64,000 bases of DNA from G963668435 sp963668435 (GCA_963668435.2 CAXXSC010000008.1:124001-188000); one strand, 5' to 3'; counted from the stretch's first letter, positions 9,618 through 19,305 are shown. The notes: generated from the letters alone by a model not told the origin. Translations and numbers: made by a program.

Positions 9618-11435
9618 TTATTCGGAAATTCTCTCAGCAATAATAATAATAGTTGCAACGTTCGCAAAAACCTGCATACCGTCCTGTATCCTCTGCCACC
9701 AGTCGATGGGCTGTTTCTCAGGTACAAGAATAGTATCGCCACCTTCAATCCTGACCCGCTTACTGGGTCTTAAACGCTGGCCGGTTTTTGCCTTGATGAT
9801 ACGGACGCCCCTGGACTTGGCATTCCAGCTGAAGCCACCAGCCTGAGTGATATAAAACTGTGCATTCTGCCCATCTTCAAATCCGATATAACCTGACTCC
9901 TGAACCGCACCGAGCACATTTACGAGATCACGTTTGAACGGGATAAAAATATTGTCTTCGTCATCGAGGACCATATCGAAACTCTTGTCACCCTCGATGA
10001 AAAGCTTCTCGAAATCGATCGATATCTGGCCAGTGGTTACCCTGGACTTGAATTTGAAATATTCGTACTCTTCCTCCGTCATTTCAGACGGCAGCATCTG
10101 CTCGAGACGCTCATACTCAAGATCTCGTAGTGAAGAAGTCTCAGACCGGATAACACGTGCCTCCTTAAGGTTCGCATTATCTGTAAAGCCACCTGCCATC
10201 TCGATAATGTCAGTCAGGCGGGTTTTCTGGGGAATGATAGCATAATCACCGGGAAAAACGACCTGGCCTTCGAGTGTAACATTGGCAAGAACTTTATAAT
10301 TGAATTTTGTCTGTACAAAAAGTCGATCGGATTCTTTAAGAAGGTATTTAGGGTCATCAGGATTATTGTATGTCGCATCATAAAGATCGATCGGAATATT
10401 GATAAGCGAGTCACCATCGTCACCAAACCTGACAAGCACAGCATTGGAGGTGTCAGCCACGGCGGTCAGTCCACCACCAAATGCCAGAAGATCGGATACT
10501 GTATCGCCAGATTTGTATTCATAAATACCTTCGTCGTTTACTTCACCGGAAATGGCGATGTCACCGAGGTACGGCGGAACATGGATGTGATCGCCACCGG
10601 AAACATACGGATTATAGTCAATCTCACCCATTTTTTCGAATTTCAGAAGGTCCACTTCAAGTCTTTTTCCATTACGTTCGATATAAATAGCACGTTTACT
10701 TGACCCGCGCTTTTCACCGATTGTATAAAACTGACGTCTCGTAAAGAGACCTGCTCGCGCCCGCTCATAGGATTCAGCGGAAGACATGCGGATCGATGTT
10801 TCTTCAGCCTCGTCTCGGGTAATAACGTCGCCGAGAAGGTCGGAGACGCGAAGCAGTGAGTGCGCCGAATACATGCTGGCATTTTCAAGCACACCAGTGA
10901 TGAAAACGCGGAAACGGCGCGGCTCGAGAAGATAAATTGAAACGTCAATCCCTTTATACTTGCTGTGGATTTTTTCTCGAATAATCTCGCGAGCTTCTTT
11001 CAGCGAGAGATCGGCAACTGAACATTCGCCGACAGTGGGAATAACGACATATCCTTCAGGCGAAACACGTGCAGGCAGTTCCTTGTCGAGCTCACCCCAC
11101 AGATAAACATTGATGAGATCACCGGGGCCAACGATATATGTTTCCGGATCGATCTTGCGATCAATGAGAATTTCAGAGCCTTCGGGAAGGTCTATGAGCT
11201 GCTGGTTTGAAAGAATATCCTGGCCAGGACCTCCCCGATCCTGCCCCATTGAAAAAGATGGTACAGAAACATCGCTGACATATTTTTCAGTCTCACTGAC
11301 CGGCCGCTGCATGTAAGACCGTATTCTCGGAGAGGCATCGTATTCCTGCATCGATTGCGCAAAAACAGATGACCCCTGAACGAGAAGACAAAGTACTGCA
11401 ATTGAGGAATATCTTCGAATAAAACACAATTTCAC
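9618..11435 (-). CDS. Wza-like outer-membrane polysaccharide export protein with SLBB repeats
   Basis: The protein has a signal peptide ending in VFAQ, a polysaccharide export domain (GPGDLINVYLWG onward), and several SLBB-type repeats (ITGVLENASMYSAHSLLRVS; SGEVNDEGIYEYKSGDTVSD; LEGQVVFPGDYAIIPQKTRL; LGAVQESGYIGF). The C-terminus has a short hydrophobic helix. I choose the GTG at 11435: GGAGG lies 7 bases upstream and the signal peptide begins immediately. The ATG at 11495 lies inside the predicted promoter, so it is not a likely start. No lipobox cysteine is evident, unlike E. coli Wza. First gene of the operon. Confidence 0.9.
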   Translation of the reverse strand: MKLCFIRRYSSIAVLCLLVQGSSVFAQSMQEYDASPRIRSYMQRPVSETEKYVSDVSVPSFSMGQDRGGPGQDILSNQQLIDLPEGSEILIDRKIDPETYIVGPGDLINVYLWGELDKELPARVSPEGYVVIPTVGECSVADLSLKEAREIIREKIHSKYKGIDVSIYLLEPRRFRVFITGVLENASMYSAHSLLRVSDLLGDVITRDEAEETSIRMSSAESYERARAGLFTRRQFYTIGEKRGSSKRAIYIERNGKRLEVDLLKFEKMGEIDYNPYVSGGDHIHVPPYLGDIAISGEVNDEGIYEYKSGDTVSDLLAFGGGLTAVADTSNAVLVRFGDDGDSLINIPIDLYDATYNNPDDPKYLLKESDRLFVQTKFNYKVLANVTLEGQVVFPGDYAIIPQKTRLTDIIEMAGGFTDNANLKEARVIRSETSSLRDLEYERLEQMLPSEMTEEEYEYFKFKSRVTTGQISIDFEKLFIEGDKSFDMVLDDEDNIFIPFKRDLVNVLGAVQESGYIGFEDGQNAQFYITQAGGFSWNAKSRGVRIIKAKTGQRLRPSKRVRIEGGDTILVPEKQPIDWWQRIQDGMQVFANVATIIIIAERISE

Positions 11436-11482
11436 TGTAAAGCCTCCACAGGTTTCCTGCCATGAATGCAAAGTATCGGTGA

Positions 11483-11511
11483 AAGATAAGTGCACGGCAG
11501 GCCCATGTCAA
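11483..11511 (-). promoter_or_regulatory. Candidate sigma-70-type promoter of the exopolysaccharide operon
   Basis: On the minus strand a perfect TTGACA (11506-11511) and TATCTT (11483-11488) are separated by exactly 17 bases. Transcription would start near 11476, about 40 bases before the GTG start of the wza-like gene. The promoter position is a second argument against the ATG at 11495. Confidence 0.6.
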
Positions 11512-11641
11512 ATACTAAATAGCTGAATTACCATCTATTTCGGATACTGGAGAAAAACAATGTAAAAACTATCCACAAACAGCAAAAACGGATATCATTT
11601 TTCAACATCAGTCCGCAAATATCAGTACTGACTTGATATAA

Positions 11642-12088
11642 TCAGAAGGTAAGTACCTTCCAGTCCTTTTTCAGCATATCGGTTAATGGACGGCCCATGT
11701 ATTTAACATCGATACCAAGTGATTCGAGCTCGCTCGAAACTTCATACATATCAGCACATGCCTTGCAGGCTGTCAGTTCGACACCGGCGTCTTTCATTTT
11801 CCTGACATATTCCTGCAATTCAGTGTCCTCCGCGAGCAGTTTTGAGGAGGGGCCCCATACAAGAAGCTGTACAGTGCCGAACCAACCCTGCTTTTTGGCA
11901 TTGTACGTATACATATGCACCATTTTCAGGGCGACATCTCTGTCTGCGCTTGTCCAGACGACCAGAAGTTTATCCGGTGTATCCATTTTACTTTCTCCTG
12001 CCTCGAGGCCTTCGAAACGACCAAAGAGCAGAATCGCAATCATTATGACTGCGCCTGCATACACGATTGACCTTATTGAGAATTTCAT
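11642..12088 (-). CDS. Exported DsrE-like protein
   Basis: A 148-residue protein with an N-terminal membrane anchor or signal peptide (about residues 7-25), followed by a DsrE/F-like alpha/beta domain. The core begins KLLVVWTSADRDVALKM and ends with a Cys-x2-Cys pair (TACKACADMY) where DsrE-type sulfur carriers have their active cysteine region. Family members can bind or relay sulfur, but an exported version has no assigned role. The ATG at 12088 follows GGGGG by a few bases; an ATG at 12115 would add nine unlikely residues. Last gene of a minus-strand group. Confidence 0.6.
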   Translation of the reverse strand: MKFSIRSIVYAGAVIMIAILLFGRFEGLEAGESKMDTPDKLLVVWTSADRDVALKMVHMYTYNAKKQGWFGTVQLLVWGPSSKLLAEDTELQEYVRKMKDAGVELTACKACADMYEVSSELESLGIDVKYMGRPLTDMLKKDWKVLTF

Positions 12089-12128
12089 GATCCCCCCATT
12101 GAAAGCACAAAACATGAAACAGCGAATG

Positions 12129-12683
12129 TTACTCGGAATGTGTGAGTTCTTTTATTTTGTCAGCAAATGCGGGATATGCATCAATAAGTTCGGCTCTTTT
12201 CCCGAATTCAAAATCTTTGAAGTCAAATGAAGGCGCGACCGCTGTTCCGAGCAGCGCATACTCACCATCACCTTCAACATAAAGCCCCTGCCATACTCCA
12301 GCCTTTACTACGCATTGAGGAACATGGCCGGCATCAAGGTCAGTCCCCAAAACAACAGTATCGCCCCGACCATCGGGAAACAGACGGAGAAGGTAAACCG
12401 GATAGCCTTGATAAAAATGAAAAATCTCGTCCGATTTAAGACGGTGCATGCTCGAGAAATTGTCACGACTCAGCAAATAGAGGATAGACGTGCCGAACGT
12501 TCTGCCTGAACAATAGCGATCCGGCAGGGAATTTCTATCCAGCATCTCATCACTGCGATATGTTTCCCGGAACCAACCGCCTTCCGGATGTTCTTTGAGC
12601 TCAAGACACTCAATTAGCTCTTGAATTTTGCCCGTATCGGGATAGTCAGGATAAATTTCTTTTTGATGATTGTATTCAGGCAC
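12129..12683 (-). CDS. Cupin-fold protein of the DUF985 family
   Basis: The 184-residue protein matches the DUF985/cupin_5 pattern almost throughout: EHPEGGWFRETYRS, ILYLLSRDNFSSMHRLKSDE, FHFYQG, LGTDLDAGHVPQ, and a late VAPSFDFKDFEFG. Cupins of this family resemble sugar-binding or epimerase-like beta-barrels; no reaction is established. The start codon is GTG, three bases after the preceding stop, with only a weak ribosome-binding site, which suggests translational coupling. Confidence 0.85.
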   Translation of the reverse strand: MPEYNHQKEIYPDYPDTGKIQELIECLELKEHPEGGWFRETYRSDEMLDRNSLPDRYCSGRTFGTSILYLLSRDNFSSMHRLKSDEIFHFYQGYPVYLLRLFPDGRGDTVVLGTDLDAGHVPQCVVKAGVWQGLYVEGDGEYALLGTAVAPSFDFKDFEFGKRAELIDAYPAFADKIKELTHSE

Positions 12684-12686
12684 GTT

Positions 12687-13871
12687 CTATTTATCCGTAA
12701 TACGATAGATATGAACACCATAAGGCTCGAACGAATCGCCAAACGATCCGTTTTCGGCTGAAAGAGTCCTGCCTTCGTCAACTGCCTCAACAGATGCGTT
12801 TTCTCCGACACCGCTCACAAGAAAGGAAACATCGGTGGCGACACGCCTCATCGAACAGGCAAAAAGCCATACCTCACCTTTGTAGCGTTTAACCATTGTT
12901 TTTACACGTGCTTCGGGATTTGAACACGTAGCCTCAGCGCCAAAAAGAACTGTCGGGCTGTTGATAACCGGTGCAAGACGGTGAATCTGTGCATTGATAT
13001 CCGCAACCGCCAACCGCATTTCCTCATCGTTAAGAAGCCGTCGGCTGTCTGTTTCAGGATTCCATTCATGGACGAAATAGATGAGACCGGAGGAGCCGCT
13101 GACAATTGACATCCAAACTTCGGACCTGACTTCTTCGGTCGTGGCCCGTTTTTCTGCCCGGATCCGGGTTGTTTCGATACAGTTCCAGACCGGCTTCATA
13201 TTGTTTGTCCACGCCTTGAGCCTTTCGACACCACGGGCAACAATCCAGAGTTTGCCATTGACGTCAGGATAGCTGGTCACTGCAGGATAAACATCGAAAG
13301 AAACTATATCGGCACCTTTCGCATACTCCGGATAGTCTTCGGGGCAGTTGCGCCTGACACCACGGCCAATATAATTGTTCCACGATACAGCCTGACCGAG
13401 GTTGAGAAAAACCGGGCGTGAACTGTCTTGTTCTTTTATTGAATGATAATCCTCGACTATTTTCGAAGGAAGGATTGGGGGACTCCATACACCGTTGACA
13501 ATAGGACGCTGGGCATTGTCCGGTTCATCACCATGCATCCAGCCGATAATAAGCTGATCGTTGACATGTTTATAGCCGACATCGTTAAAATGGCAGACTG
13601 TCAGCATTCCAGCCTTTTTCAGAGTTTCCAGCTGTTCCTCAGTCGGCCCCTGCCAAAGACCGACATAAACGTTGACACCGATTTCCTTGTATTTTGCCGC
13701 ATCAGCGGGATCCTGAAGCCATACCGCTATTGGGAAAAATGAGGGATCGACCGGAGGGCCGTTACGCCATGCGGCATAATAAGGTTGACCGTCAGGTCCA
13801 GTAACAGCGTATGCGGCAGTCATGCTCAGTGCGAACAACACTGCAAGAAAGACAATACGATAACTTTTCAT
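12687..13871 (-). CDS. Secreted glycoside-hydrolase-like (TIM-barrel) protein
   Basis: About 394 residues with a clear signal peptide (MKSYRIVFLAVLFALSMTAAYA). The mature part reads like an (alpha/beta)8 barrel of the glycosidase type: strands followed by WMHGDEPDNA, FLNLGQAV, DIVSFDVYP and a late YFVHEWNP. A carboxylate pair near MHGDEPD and in VHEW could be catalytic, by analogy only. A small beta domain follows the barrel. The ATG at 13871 has a GAGGATCGG site; ten residues of an upstream ATG (13901) are probably not translated. The exact family is not recognised. Confidence 0.6.
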   Translation of the reverse strand: MKSYRIVFLAVLFALSMTAAYAVTGPDGQPYYAAWRNGPPVDPSFFPIAVWLQDPADAAKYKEIGVNVYVGLWQGPTEEQLETLKKAGMLTVCHFNDVGYKHVNDQLIIGWMHGDEPDNAQRPIVNGVWSPPILPSKIVEDYHSIKEQDSSRPVFLNLGQAVSWNNYIGRGVRRNCPEDYPEYAKGADIVSFDVYPAVTSYPDVNGKLWIVARGVERLKAWTNNMKPVWNCIETTRIRAEKRATTEEVRSEVWMSIVSGSSGLIYFVHEWNPETDSRRLLNDEEMRLAVADINAQIHRLAPVINSPTVLFGAEATCSNPEARVKTMVKRYKGEVWLFACSMRRVATDVSFLVSGVGENASVEAVDEGRTLSAENGSFGDSFEPYGVHIYRITDK

Positions 13872-13914
13872 CCGATCCTCACTCTTCTTCATTGGAAACA
13901 TGCCGAGTCACGCC

Positions 13915-14937
13915 TTAAAACTTATCACCGGCACTCGGCAACCACAAAACAATCTTCAGGATAAGCGTTTCATTTTCTGGCACAAAAACTGGCGGAAAAT
14001 TTGTATTGCTCGGTATCAGGTTGCAGTTTCCGCTCTGTAAAAAAACCCGCCTGATCATTATTCCATTATTAGTAACCGCAACGCCAATACCACCATCTGT
14101 CCGTGTGAACGGTGTATTGAAATCAACTATCAGCACATCACCGGGCCTCAGATCAGGAGTCATACTGTCATCCTCGACAACGATGGCAAATGCGAGCGCG
14201 CTGTCGCTGCCAACATATCGTGACACGGTTTCGTAATCACTGCTTTCCGGATCATAGCCAGTCAACCAGTTCTGGAGATTTCCGGTGAAATCGCTTTTTA
14301 AAAGCGGTAGACGGTCTGGAAGAACTTTACCTTGTAGCTGTGACCGCTGTGTATTTTCCGGCACGGACTGCTCTACAGTGTCATTTTCAGCCTCAGAACA
14401 TGAACTATCCTGCGCAACGTCTTCTGTCTTCGGCTCCTGGATTACGGCCTGATTATCGTGCAATACAGTGTTCAAGGTATCGGCAGTAAGAAATTCACCT
14501 GCCTCGAAACCGAGATTGGAAAACAATCGGCTGATCTCCGCGGACTCGTCGCCACCGAGTTTCAGACTGACAAACTCATGGTTGTTTTCCTGACGTGTAC
14601 CCGAGACTGCCTCATGTGAAACGGAACCAGCTTGCGAAGCCTTGGCCAACTGACCGTGGGCCATTAATTCAGACGCGCCGGAGTCAGGCACCTGACTGAG
14701 TGCATTTGAAGGGCCGTGGTAGAATTCCCCCATAGTCACATTGAACGCATTGGCGATTTTTTCCAGAGTTTTTCCCCCAGGATTCCTTATACCTGTCATG
14801 ACATTCGACAGGTAGTTCGGGTTCAGGCCTGCATCCTCAGCGAGTGCTTTATATGTATATCTGGCCCCGTCCACCCTGCTTTTCCAGGCAACCCAGGCTT
14901 TAATCAATTCACGTCCTGTCAAGCTCCGTTTGCTCAT
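13915..14937 (-). CDS. XRE-type HTH regulator with S24 (LexA/CI-like) C-terminal domain
   Basis: Residues about 15-75 form a helix-turn-helix (YTYKALAEDAGLNPNYLSNV). A long low-complexity linker rich in Glu, Ser and Gln separates it from a C-terminal S24-like domain. That domain has the nucleophile-type Ser in VEDDSMTPDLRPGD (near residue 257), but the catalytic Lys of LexA/UmuD (motif VKRL) aligns with Arg in IMIRRVF (near 295). Self-cleavage may therefore be lost, leaving a sensor or dimerisation domain. It sits inside a carbohydrate-related gene group, so it may control those genes; this is inference. Confidence 0.78.
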   Translation of the reverse strand: MSKRSLTGRELIKAWVAWKSRVDGARYTYKALAEDAGLNPNYLSNVMTGIRNPGGKTLEKIANAFNVTMGEFYHGPSNALSQVPDSGASELMAHGQLAKASQAGSVSHEAVSGTRQENNHEFVSLKLGGDESAEISRLFSNLGFEAGEFLTADTLNTVLHDNQAVIQEPKTEDVAQDSSCSEAENDTVEQSVPENTQRSQLQGKVLPDRLPLLKSDFTGNLQNWLTGYDPESSDYETVSRYVGSDSALAFAIVVEDDSMTPDLRPGDVLIVDFNTPFTRTDGGIGVAVTNNGIMIRRVFLQSGNCNLIPSNTNFPPVFVPENETLILKIVLWLPSAGDKF

Positions 14938-14979
14938 AATGTCGTTATCCGTAACTGTGGTTGTGATCGTCTGTATTGA

Positions 14980-16680
14980 CTAAACCTTAAGATCGAACTG
15001 TCCCGTTTCATCAGCACCAGATGCCCTAAAACGGTAACTGTAGCGGCCGGAACGCAAGATTGATGTATCGAGACTTGCCATATGATATCCCGCCTCGACA
15101 AGTGCGCGCTTCAAAACAGAAACCGGTGCACCGTTTTCATCAAAGAGCTCAAGCAACACCTCGTCGGCATCAGGAACACCATACTCAAAAGCTATTACAC
15201 CATTCATCGAGGCAAGGCCATTGTTCATGATTCTGACAAAAGGCCGCGACGGGCAGACAGCGCCGGCCTGATCGATCCGGCTGTAATCGAAATGCTCATC
15301 CACAAGATGATACAGCGGTTCGTTCATTCCATTATAATTGCGCTGCAGATAGCAGGTTCTCAAAGGTGTGCGCTCAAAAGAGTCAAGCGGCTTACGCTCG
15401 ACACGGCCATCCTCCCAAAGATAGACCGGGACGCGCATCGGATCCATAACATCGAGTAAACCTCGGTCCATTGCAATATGAAAAAGTCCGAAATTACCCG
15501 GCTCATGACCGCCGAGCCACTTGCCGACCAGATCGACACGCACGGGATCCTTGCCAAAGATGATGATATTGCTCATATAATCCCATGCAGCGGCATCATA
15601 GTTATCCTCGTTGCCGAACGGATTCGGTCCGTTCAGGAATCCGTTACCGTCACGACCGTATATACCCTCGACAATATGAAGGCCGATATTCGAGGCGGAC
15701 AAATTGTCAAGCGCACGGTGGGACCAGATTTCCTGGCAAGTCACATTGTAGTGGTTAGGCCGTTTCCAGACAGGGTCTTCTCTATCGATTTCCGGCTTGT
15801 CCCAGCGGGGAACACGATCGGCTTTGTGACGGCGCAGGCTCTCGGCAATATATGAATGGACATCGGGATTACGGTGCGCATCGGGAAGGTTATTGATACC
15901 CTTGTCCAGCGTACAGAAATGCTGGTAGCCATTTGCGACAGCACCCTGGAAATTTTTTATTGCAAGCGTCAGTCCCATAAAATGAGACTTGAACTTGGCG
16001 ATATTGAGCGTCAGGGTTTCGGGTGCGTTCAAAGGCCAGAGATAGGGGATTTTCCGATGAACGATACCGTTGGGACATTCTCGCCACTGAAGAAGGTTGT
16101 CATCGATAACCGGAGCCTTTGACCACTGCTCGATCTTGTCTTCGGGAATAGTGCTGACACGCCCTCTGAGATCGCGGAGATCGGCACCTGTGCGCTTGGC
16201 AACTTTGTAAAAACCTCTCGGTTCAAAAACACGCGAACCATTCACCTCGCGAAGATAAAACTGCCTACCCTTCGGCCCAAAATCCTTGAGCCCCTCGATG
16301 AATCCCTCGACATAATCGGGATCTGTGGCAATACCCATGGTATCTTCAAGGGTGAAACGCTCCGTCTCGGCGGAATGGCCGGTTAGATTTGGCTTTATTG
16401 CGACCTTATTCCCGATCGGTATACCGGCCTTGTTCATAGGAACGAAAACCGAACGCGCGAAACGCTCCCCGACATCTTTCTTTGCCGGTGCATCGGTTTT
16501 AACGGACACGTCGGTCCTCATGATAAAAACTGCCTCGGGATGCTCTTCAATGAAAGGATGGACGCCGTAATATTTTGCAGATTTCCGTCCGAACAGTGAC
16601 GCATCGGCAGTCACGGGAGCCGCAGCACCGGCAAGGCCAGCCGCCGCAATAGTCTTGAGAAATGAACGTCGTTTATACAT
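14980..16680 (-). CDS. Tat-exported DUF362-family protein with C-terminal beta domain
   Basis: The 566-residue protein begins with a twin-arginine signal (KRRSFLKTIAAAGLAGAAA). The central region (about 70-440) matches DUF362: KPNLTG, EVNGSR, LNIAKFKSHFMGLTLAIKNF, and HIVEGIYGRDGNGFLNG. DUF362 proteins are often linked to iron-sulfur proteins, but no ferredoxin motif is seen here. The last 90 residues form a separate Ig/FlgD-like beta domain (IAFEYGVPDADEVLLELFDE to the end), similar in style to C-terminal sorting domains in FCB bacteria. An AAGG site precedes the ATG. Confidence 0.8.
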   Translation of the reverse strand: MYKRRSFLKTIAAAGLAGAAAPVTADASLFGRKSAKYYGVHPFIEEHPEAVFIMRTDVSVKTDAPAKKDVGERFARSVFVPMNKAGIPIGNKVAIKPNLTGHSAETERFTLEDTMGIATDPDYVEGFIEGLKDFGPKGRQFYLREVNGSRVFEPRGFYKVAKRTGADLRDLRGRVSTIPEDKIEQWSKAPVIDDNLLQWRECPNGIVHRKIPYLWPLNAPETLTLNIAKFKSHFMGLTLAIKNFQGAVANGYQHFCTLDKGINNLPDAHRNPDVHSYIAESLRRHKADRVPRWDKPEIDREDPVWKRPNHYNVTCQEIWSHRALDNLSASNIGLHIVEGIYGRDGNGFLNGPNPFGNEDNYDAAAWDYMSNIIIFGKDPVRVDLVGKWLGGHEPGNFGLFHIAMDRGLLDVMDPMRVPVYLWEDGRVERKPLDSFERTPLRTCYLQRNYNGMNEPLYHLVDEHFDYSRIDQAGAVCPSRPFVRIMNNGLASMNGVIAFEYGVPDADEVLLELFDENGAPVSVLKRALVEAGYHMASLDTSILRSGRYSYRFRASGADETGQFDLKV

Positions 16681-16832
16681 TAATTAACCTTTCAAATATA
16701 TCAAATCGGCATATCATTTATACTGCTGGCGCATAAAACATACCATCAACAATCAGCATATAAACAGGTGAATACAGCTGTAACAATATAATATATTTCA
16801 TTGAATCGGCAACAGCTCATCACACAAGCAGG

Positions 16833-18242
16833 TCAACGAAGCTGATGGACATTGTCCCAGCCCCAGTATTCGATGGGCTTATACCCTTCCGTTTTTGTCT
16901 CAAGAATAGCCGACTCGAGAAGAATCGGATTGTTGTATTCCCGGGACAGCGATTTGATATAGGATTTGAATTTATCCGGCGTATTCGCCACAAGCCCCTC
17001 TGACCAGCATGCGGTAATGAGATAATCATAGGAGAGATCGTCTGTCACAGGCAGCGCAAAAGCGTGGTTTCCCTGAAAACTCGTAATATTTCGGTAATCG
17101 GGATTATACCTGTCAGGCACAATCATCGCTATACCGGCGAAATCAATCGTTGTCCTCTGGCGCTCCAGGCTTTCGGGATTTGGATCGATAACCGGCATGT
17201 CACGCGCAATGGAAATGACGTAGCCATCCCCCACCTCGCTCTCATTCTCAAACATGATCTTCCTGATACCACAGCCAAACTCGGCTTTGCCATTGAACGG
17301 ATCGAACTGCTGATACCGGACATTGCAGGTCGAATAATTCTTGCCCTGATAAGCTGTATAAAACTGCTCCAGTTCATAGGCACCGTCACCGCTTCGCCAG
17401 TTCATTGTCCGCACATGTACGATACTTCTCAGCGGGCCGCTCGCGATGACATCAAAATTGAAACGTGTATCGGTCAGAGGACCCGTTTTACGCCAGGGGC
17501 TGTACAGCGGCCGGGAAACAGAATCCGGCATGGCGGCATGTTCGAAAAGACAGATTCCACCACCACCAAAAGATGTGCTGACAGTCATAATGTCTGAGCC
17601 GCGGTCAAAATCGAAATGGTAACCGGACATGTTGCTGGTAAGGGTGTAGTAACCGTTGAGCATGGGCACGCGTTTCGCCTGAATATCGACATCGGTAGGA
17701 AAAAAAAGTTTCCAGGTAATCAGTTCGGACTCCCACATGGGGGCCGAATGGCGGGAGTAATCGGCAACAGCAGCAAAGGTGCCGTGGGGATAAAGACCGC
17801 GATTGTTGTAGCCGACATATACAAAAATCGTCTTCGTCTCTTTCGGCTTGAAATCGGTCATGAAAAACAGCTCATCAAAAAGACCGTCCCGATCGAGATC
17901 ATCGAGCTGATAGTGAATATAATGACCGTTAACCTCGCCGCGTGGCATATGCCCGCCGACACGAAGCAGTTCTTCCCGACTGGGTTCGGGGCGTGATTCA
18001 AGCGCTGGATCAACAACAATAATATCACGTGGACCGAAATTCCTGAATGGCAGGTCACGTACGGAAACCGTTACCGGGCATTCTTCCCGGGAGACATCGA
18101 GAGGATTAGAGAGCGTGAGACGTATTCGCGTCGAGGGGGTGTAATTCCCCCCTTCAGTATACCAACCGTCGGCATCGGCATGTACCAGCGATGCACAACA
18201 GAATAAAACGAATATATATATTATAAGTAAAGACCGTTTCAC
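16833..18242 (-). CDS. Secreted DUF4861-family protein
   Basis: A 469-residue secreted protein (signal peptide ending SLVHA) that matches DUF4861: an N-terminal beta domain (RLTLSNPLDVSREECPV), then a large beta-rich domain with MWESELITWKLFF, MLNGYYTLTSN and SFGGGGICL motifs. DUF4861 proteins occur in polysaccharide- and sugar-degrading gene sets and may be glycan-active; the reaction is unknown. The start codon is GTG with GGGGGG 7 bases upstream. It lies between a sugar kinase gene and the DUF362 gene, consistent with a carbohydrate role. Confidence 0.78.
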   Translation of the reverse strand: MKRSLLIIYIFVLFCCASLVHADADGWYTEGGNYTPSTRIRLTLSNPLDVSREECPVTVSVRDLPFRNFGPRDIIVVDPALESRPEPSREELLRVGGHMPRGEVNGHYIHYQLDDLDRDGLFDELFFMTDFKPKETKTIFVYVGYNNRGLYPHGTFAAVADYSRHSAPMWESELITWKLFFPTDVDIQAKRVPMLNGYYTLTSNMSGYHFDFDRGSDIMTVSTSFGGGGICLFEHAAMPDSVSRPLYSPWRKTGPLTDTRFNFDVIASGPLRSIVHVRTMNWRSGDGAYELEQFYTAYQGKNYSTCNVRYQQFDPFNGKAEFGCGIRKIMFENESEVGDGYVISIARDMPVIDPNPESLERQRTTIDFAGIAMIVPDRYNPDYRNITSFQGNHAFALPVTDDLSYDYLITACWSEGLVANTPDKFKSYIKSLSREYNNPILLESAILETKTEGYKPIEYWGWDNVHQLR

Positions 18243-18270
18243 AAATTATCCCCCCTATGTTCCGGCTCGA

Positions 18271-19305
18271 TTATTTTTCCGGACGAGTATTCATGTAATC
18301 AATAATGTATGATTCCTCGCACATTGCCCCGGTAGTCGTTAGGCTGCCAAGACTGACAGCAGCGGCAGCGGTTGCATATTTCAGAGACAGGGCCGCCTCC
18401 CACCCTTCATGCATCCCGTGAAGAAGGCCCGAAGTAAAAGCATCACCAGCGCCCGCATTACCAGCGTACTCTTCCGGCGGCACATCGAAAATACGTTGTG
18501 TGATCAGACCATCTTTTTTGCCAAAAAGATAGTTCGTTCCTTTATTACCACAATGGATAACAGCTGTACCTACACCGTATTCGTTCACGAGTGTTTGTGC
18601 TGCAGCAGATTCCTCAGCGATACCGGTTATGCCTTCGGCCTGATCCTCACCAATGGAAAGGATATCAACCCATTGAAGCATTTTTTTGAAACGTTTGAAT
18701 TTCCACCACATTTCATGACGGGGTGTGACAAAATCGACACAGGTGAGAATACCCATTTCTTTGAGACGTCGGAGTACCGATCCGAGCAGAACACCATACG
18801 TGCTGTCGGGACGGTCAAAAAGCGGCATCAGGAGGCAATAGCCGACCATTACTATCTTGAGGTCGGCAACAACATCATAGTCAATATCTTCCGGCCCGAA
18901 ACTGCCCATAGCTCCGAAAAAATGACGGAAAGTACGGTTTACGCCCCCATTTGAATCGAGTACATGAAGCACATCAGTCTGTGAAGTCGGATGATCGGGC
19001 GTCTCAATTAGCCATTCATCGGAAAAACCATTCTGTTTCAGAATTTCCCTGATGCGGCGCCCGTTCTGGTCAGCACCGATCTTACCAATCACGCGGACAG
19101 GACAACTGACACCCATTTTCCCCAGATTGGTGCTGTTGTTCAGGGCCATACCGCCGGTGCCATACTCTATCCTCTCACATTCATAATCATCACCGGAGAG
19201 ATATCTGTCACCGTCCGAATACACCAGCCCGCCGGGCTCCATTACCTCATGAACGGTATCGACAATGACATTGCCGATCAGCCCTATACCATTTTTTTTA
19301 GCCAT
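18271..19305 (-). CDS. PfkB-family carbohydrate kinase
   Basis: A ribokinase-fold sugar kinase of 344 residues. The N-terminal signature region reads YGTGGMALNNSTNLGKMG, and the C-terminal anion-hole/catalytic motif GNAGAGDAFTSGLLHG carries the catalytic Asp. It would phosphorylate a sugar or sugar phosphate that feeds the aldolase encoded immediately upstream. The ATG overlaps the aldolase stop by one base (TGATG), so the two are translationally coupled. The specific substrate cannot be read. Confidence 0.9.
   Translation of the reverse strand: MAKKNGIGLIGNVIVDTVHEVMEPGGLVYSDGDRYLSGDDYECERIEYGTGGMALNNSTNLGKMGVSCPVRVIGKIGADQNGRRIREILKQNGFSDEWLIETPDHPTSQTDVLHVLDSNGGVNRTFRHFFGAMGSFGPEDIDYDVVADLKIVMVGYCLLMPLFDRPDSTYGVLLGSVLRRLKEMGILTCVDFVTPRHEMWWKFKRFKKMLQWVDILSIGEDQAEGITGIAEESAAAQTLVNEYGVGTAVIHCGNKGTNYLFGKKDGLITQRIFDVPPEEYAGNAGAGDAFTSGLLHGMHEGWEAALSLKYATAAAAVSLGSLTTTGAMCEESYIIDYMNTRPEK

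Noticed and set aside
11436..11495. N-terminal extension of the wza-like protein from an ATG at 11495
   Set aside because: The ATG lies within the predicted promoter (11483-11511), upstream of the transcript start; the GTG at 11435 has GGAGG and begins the signal peptide.
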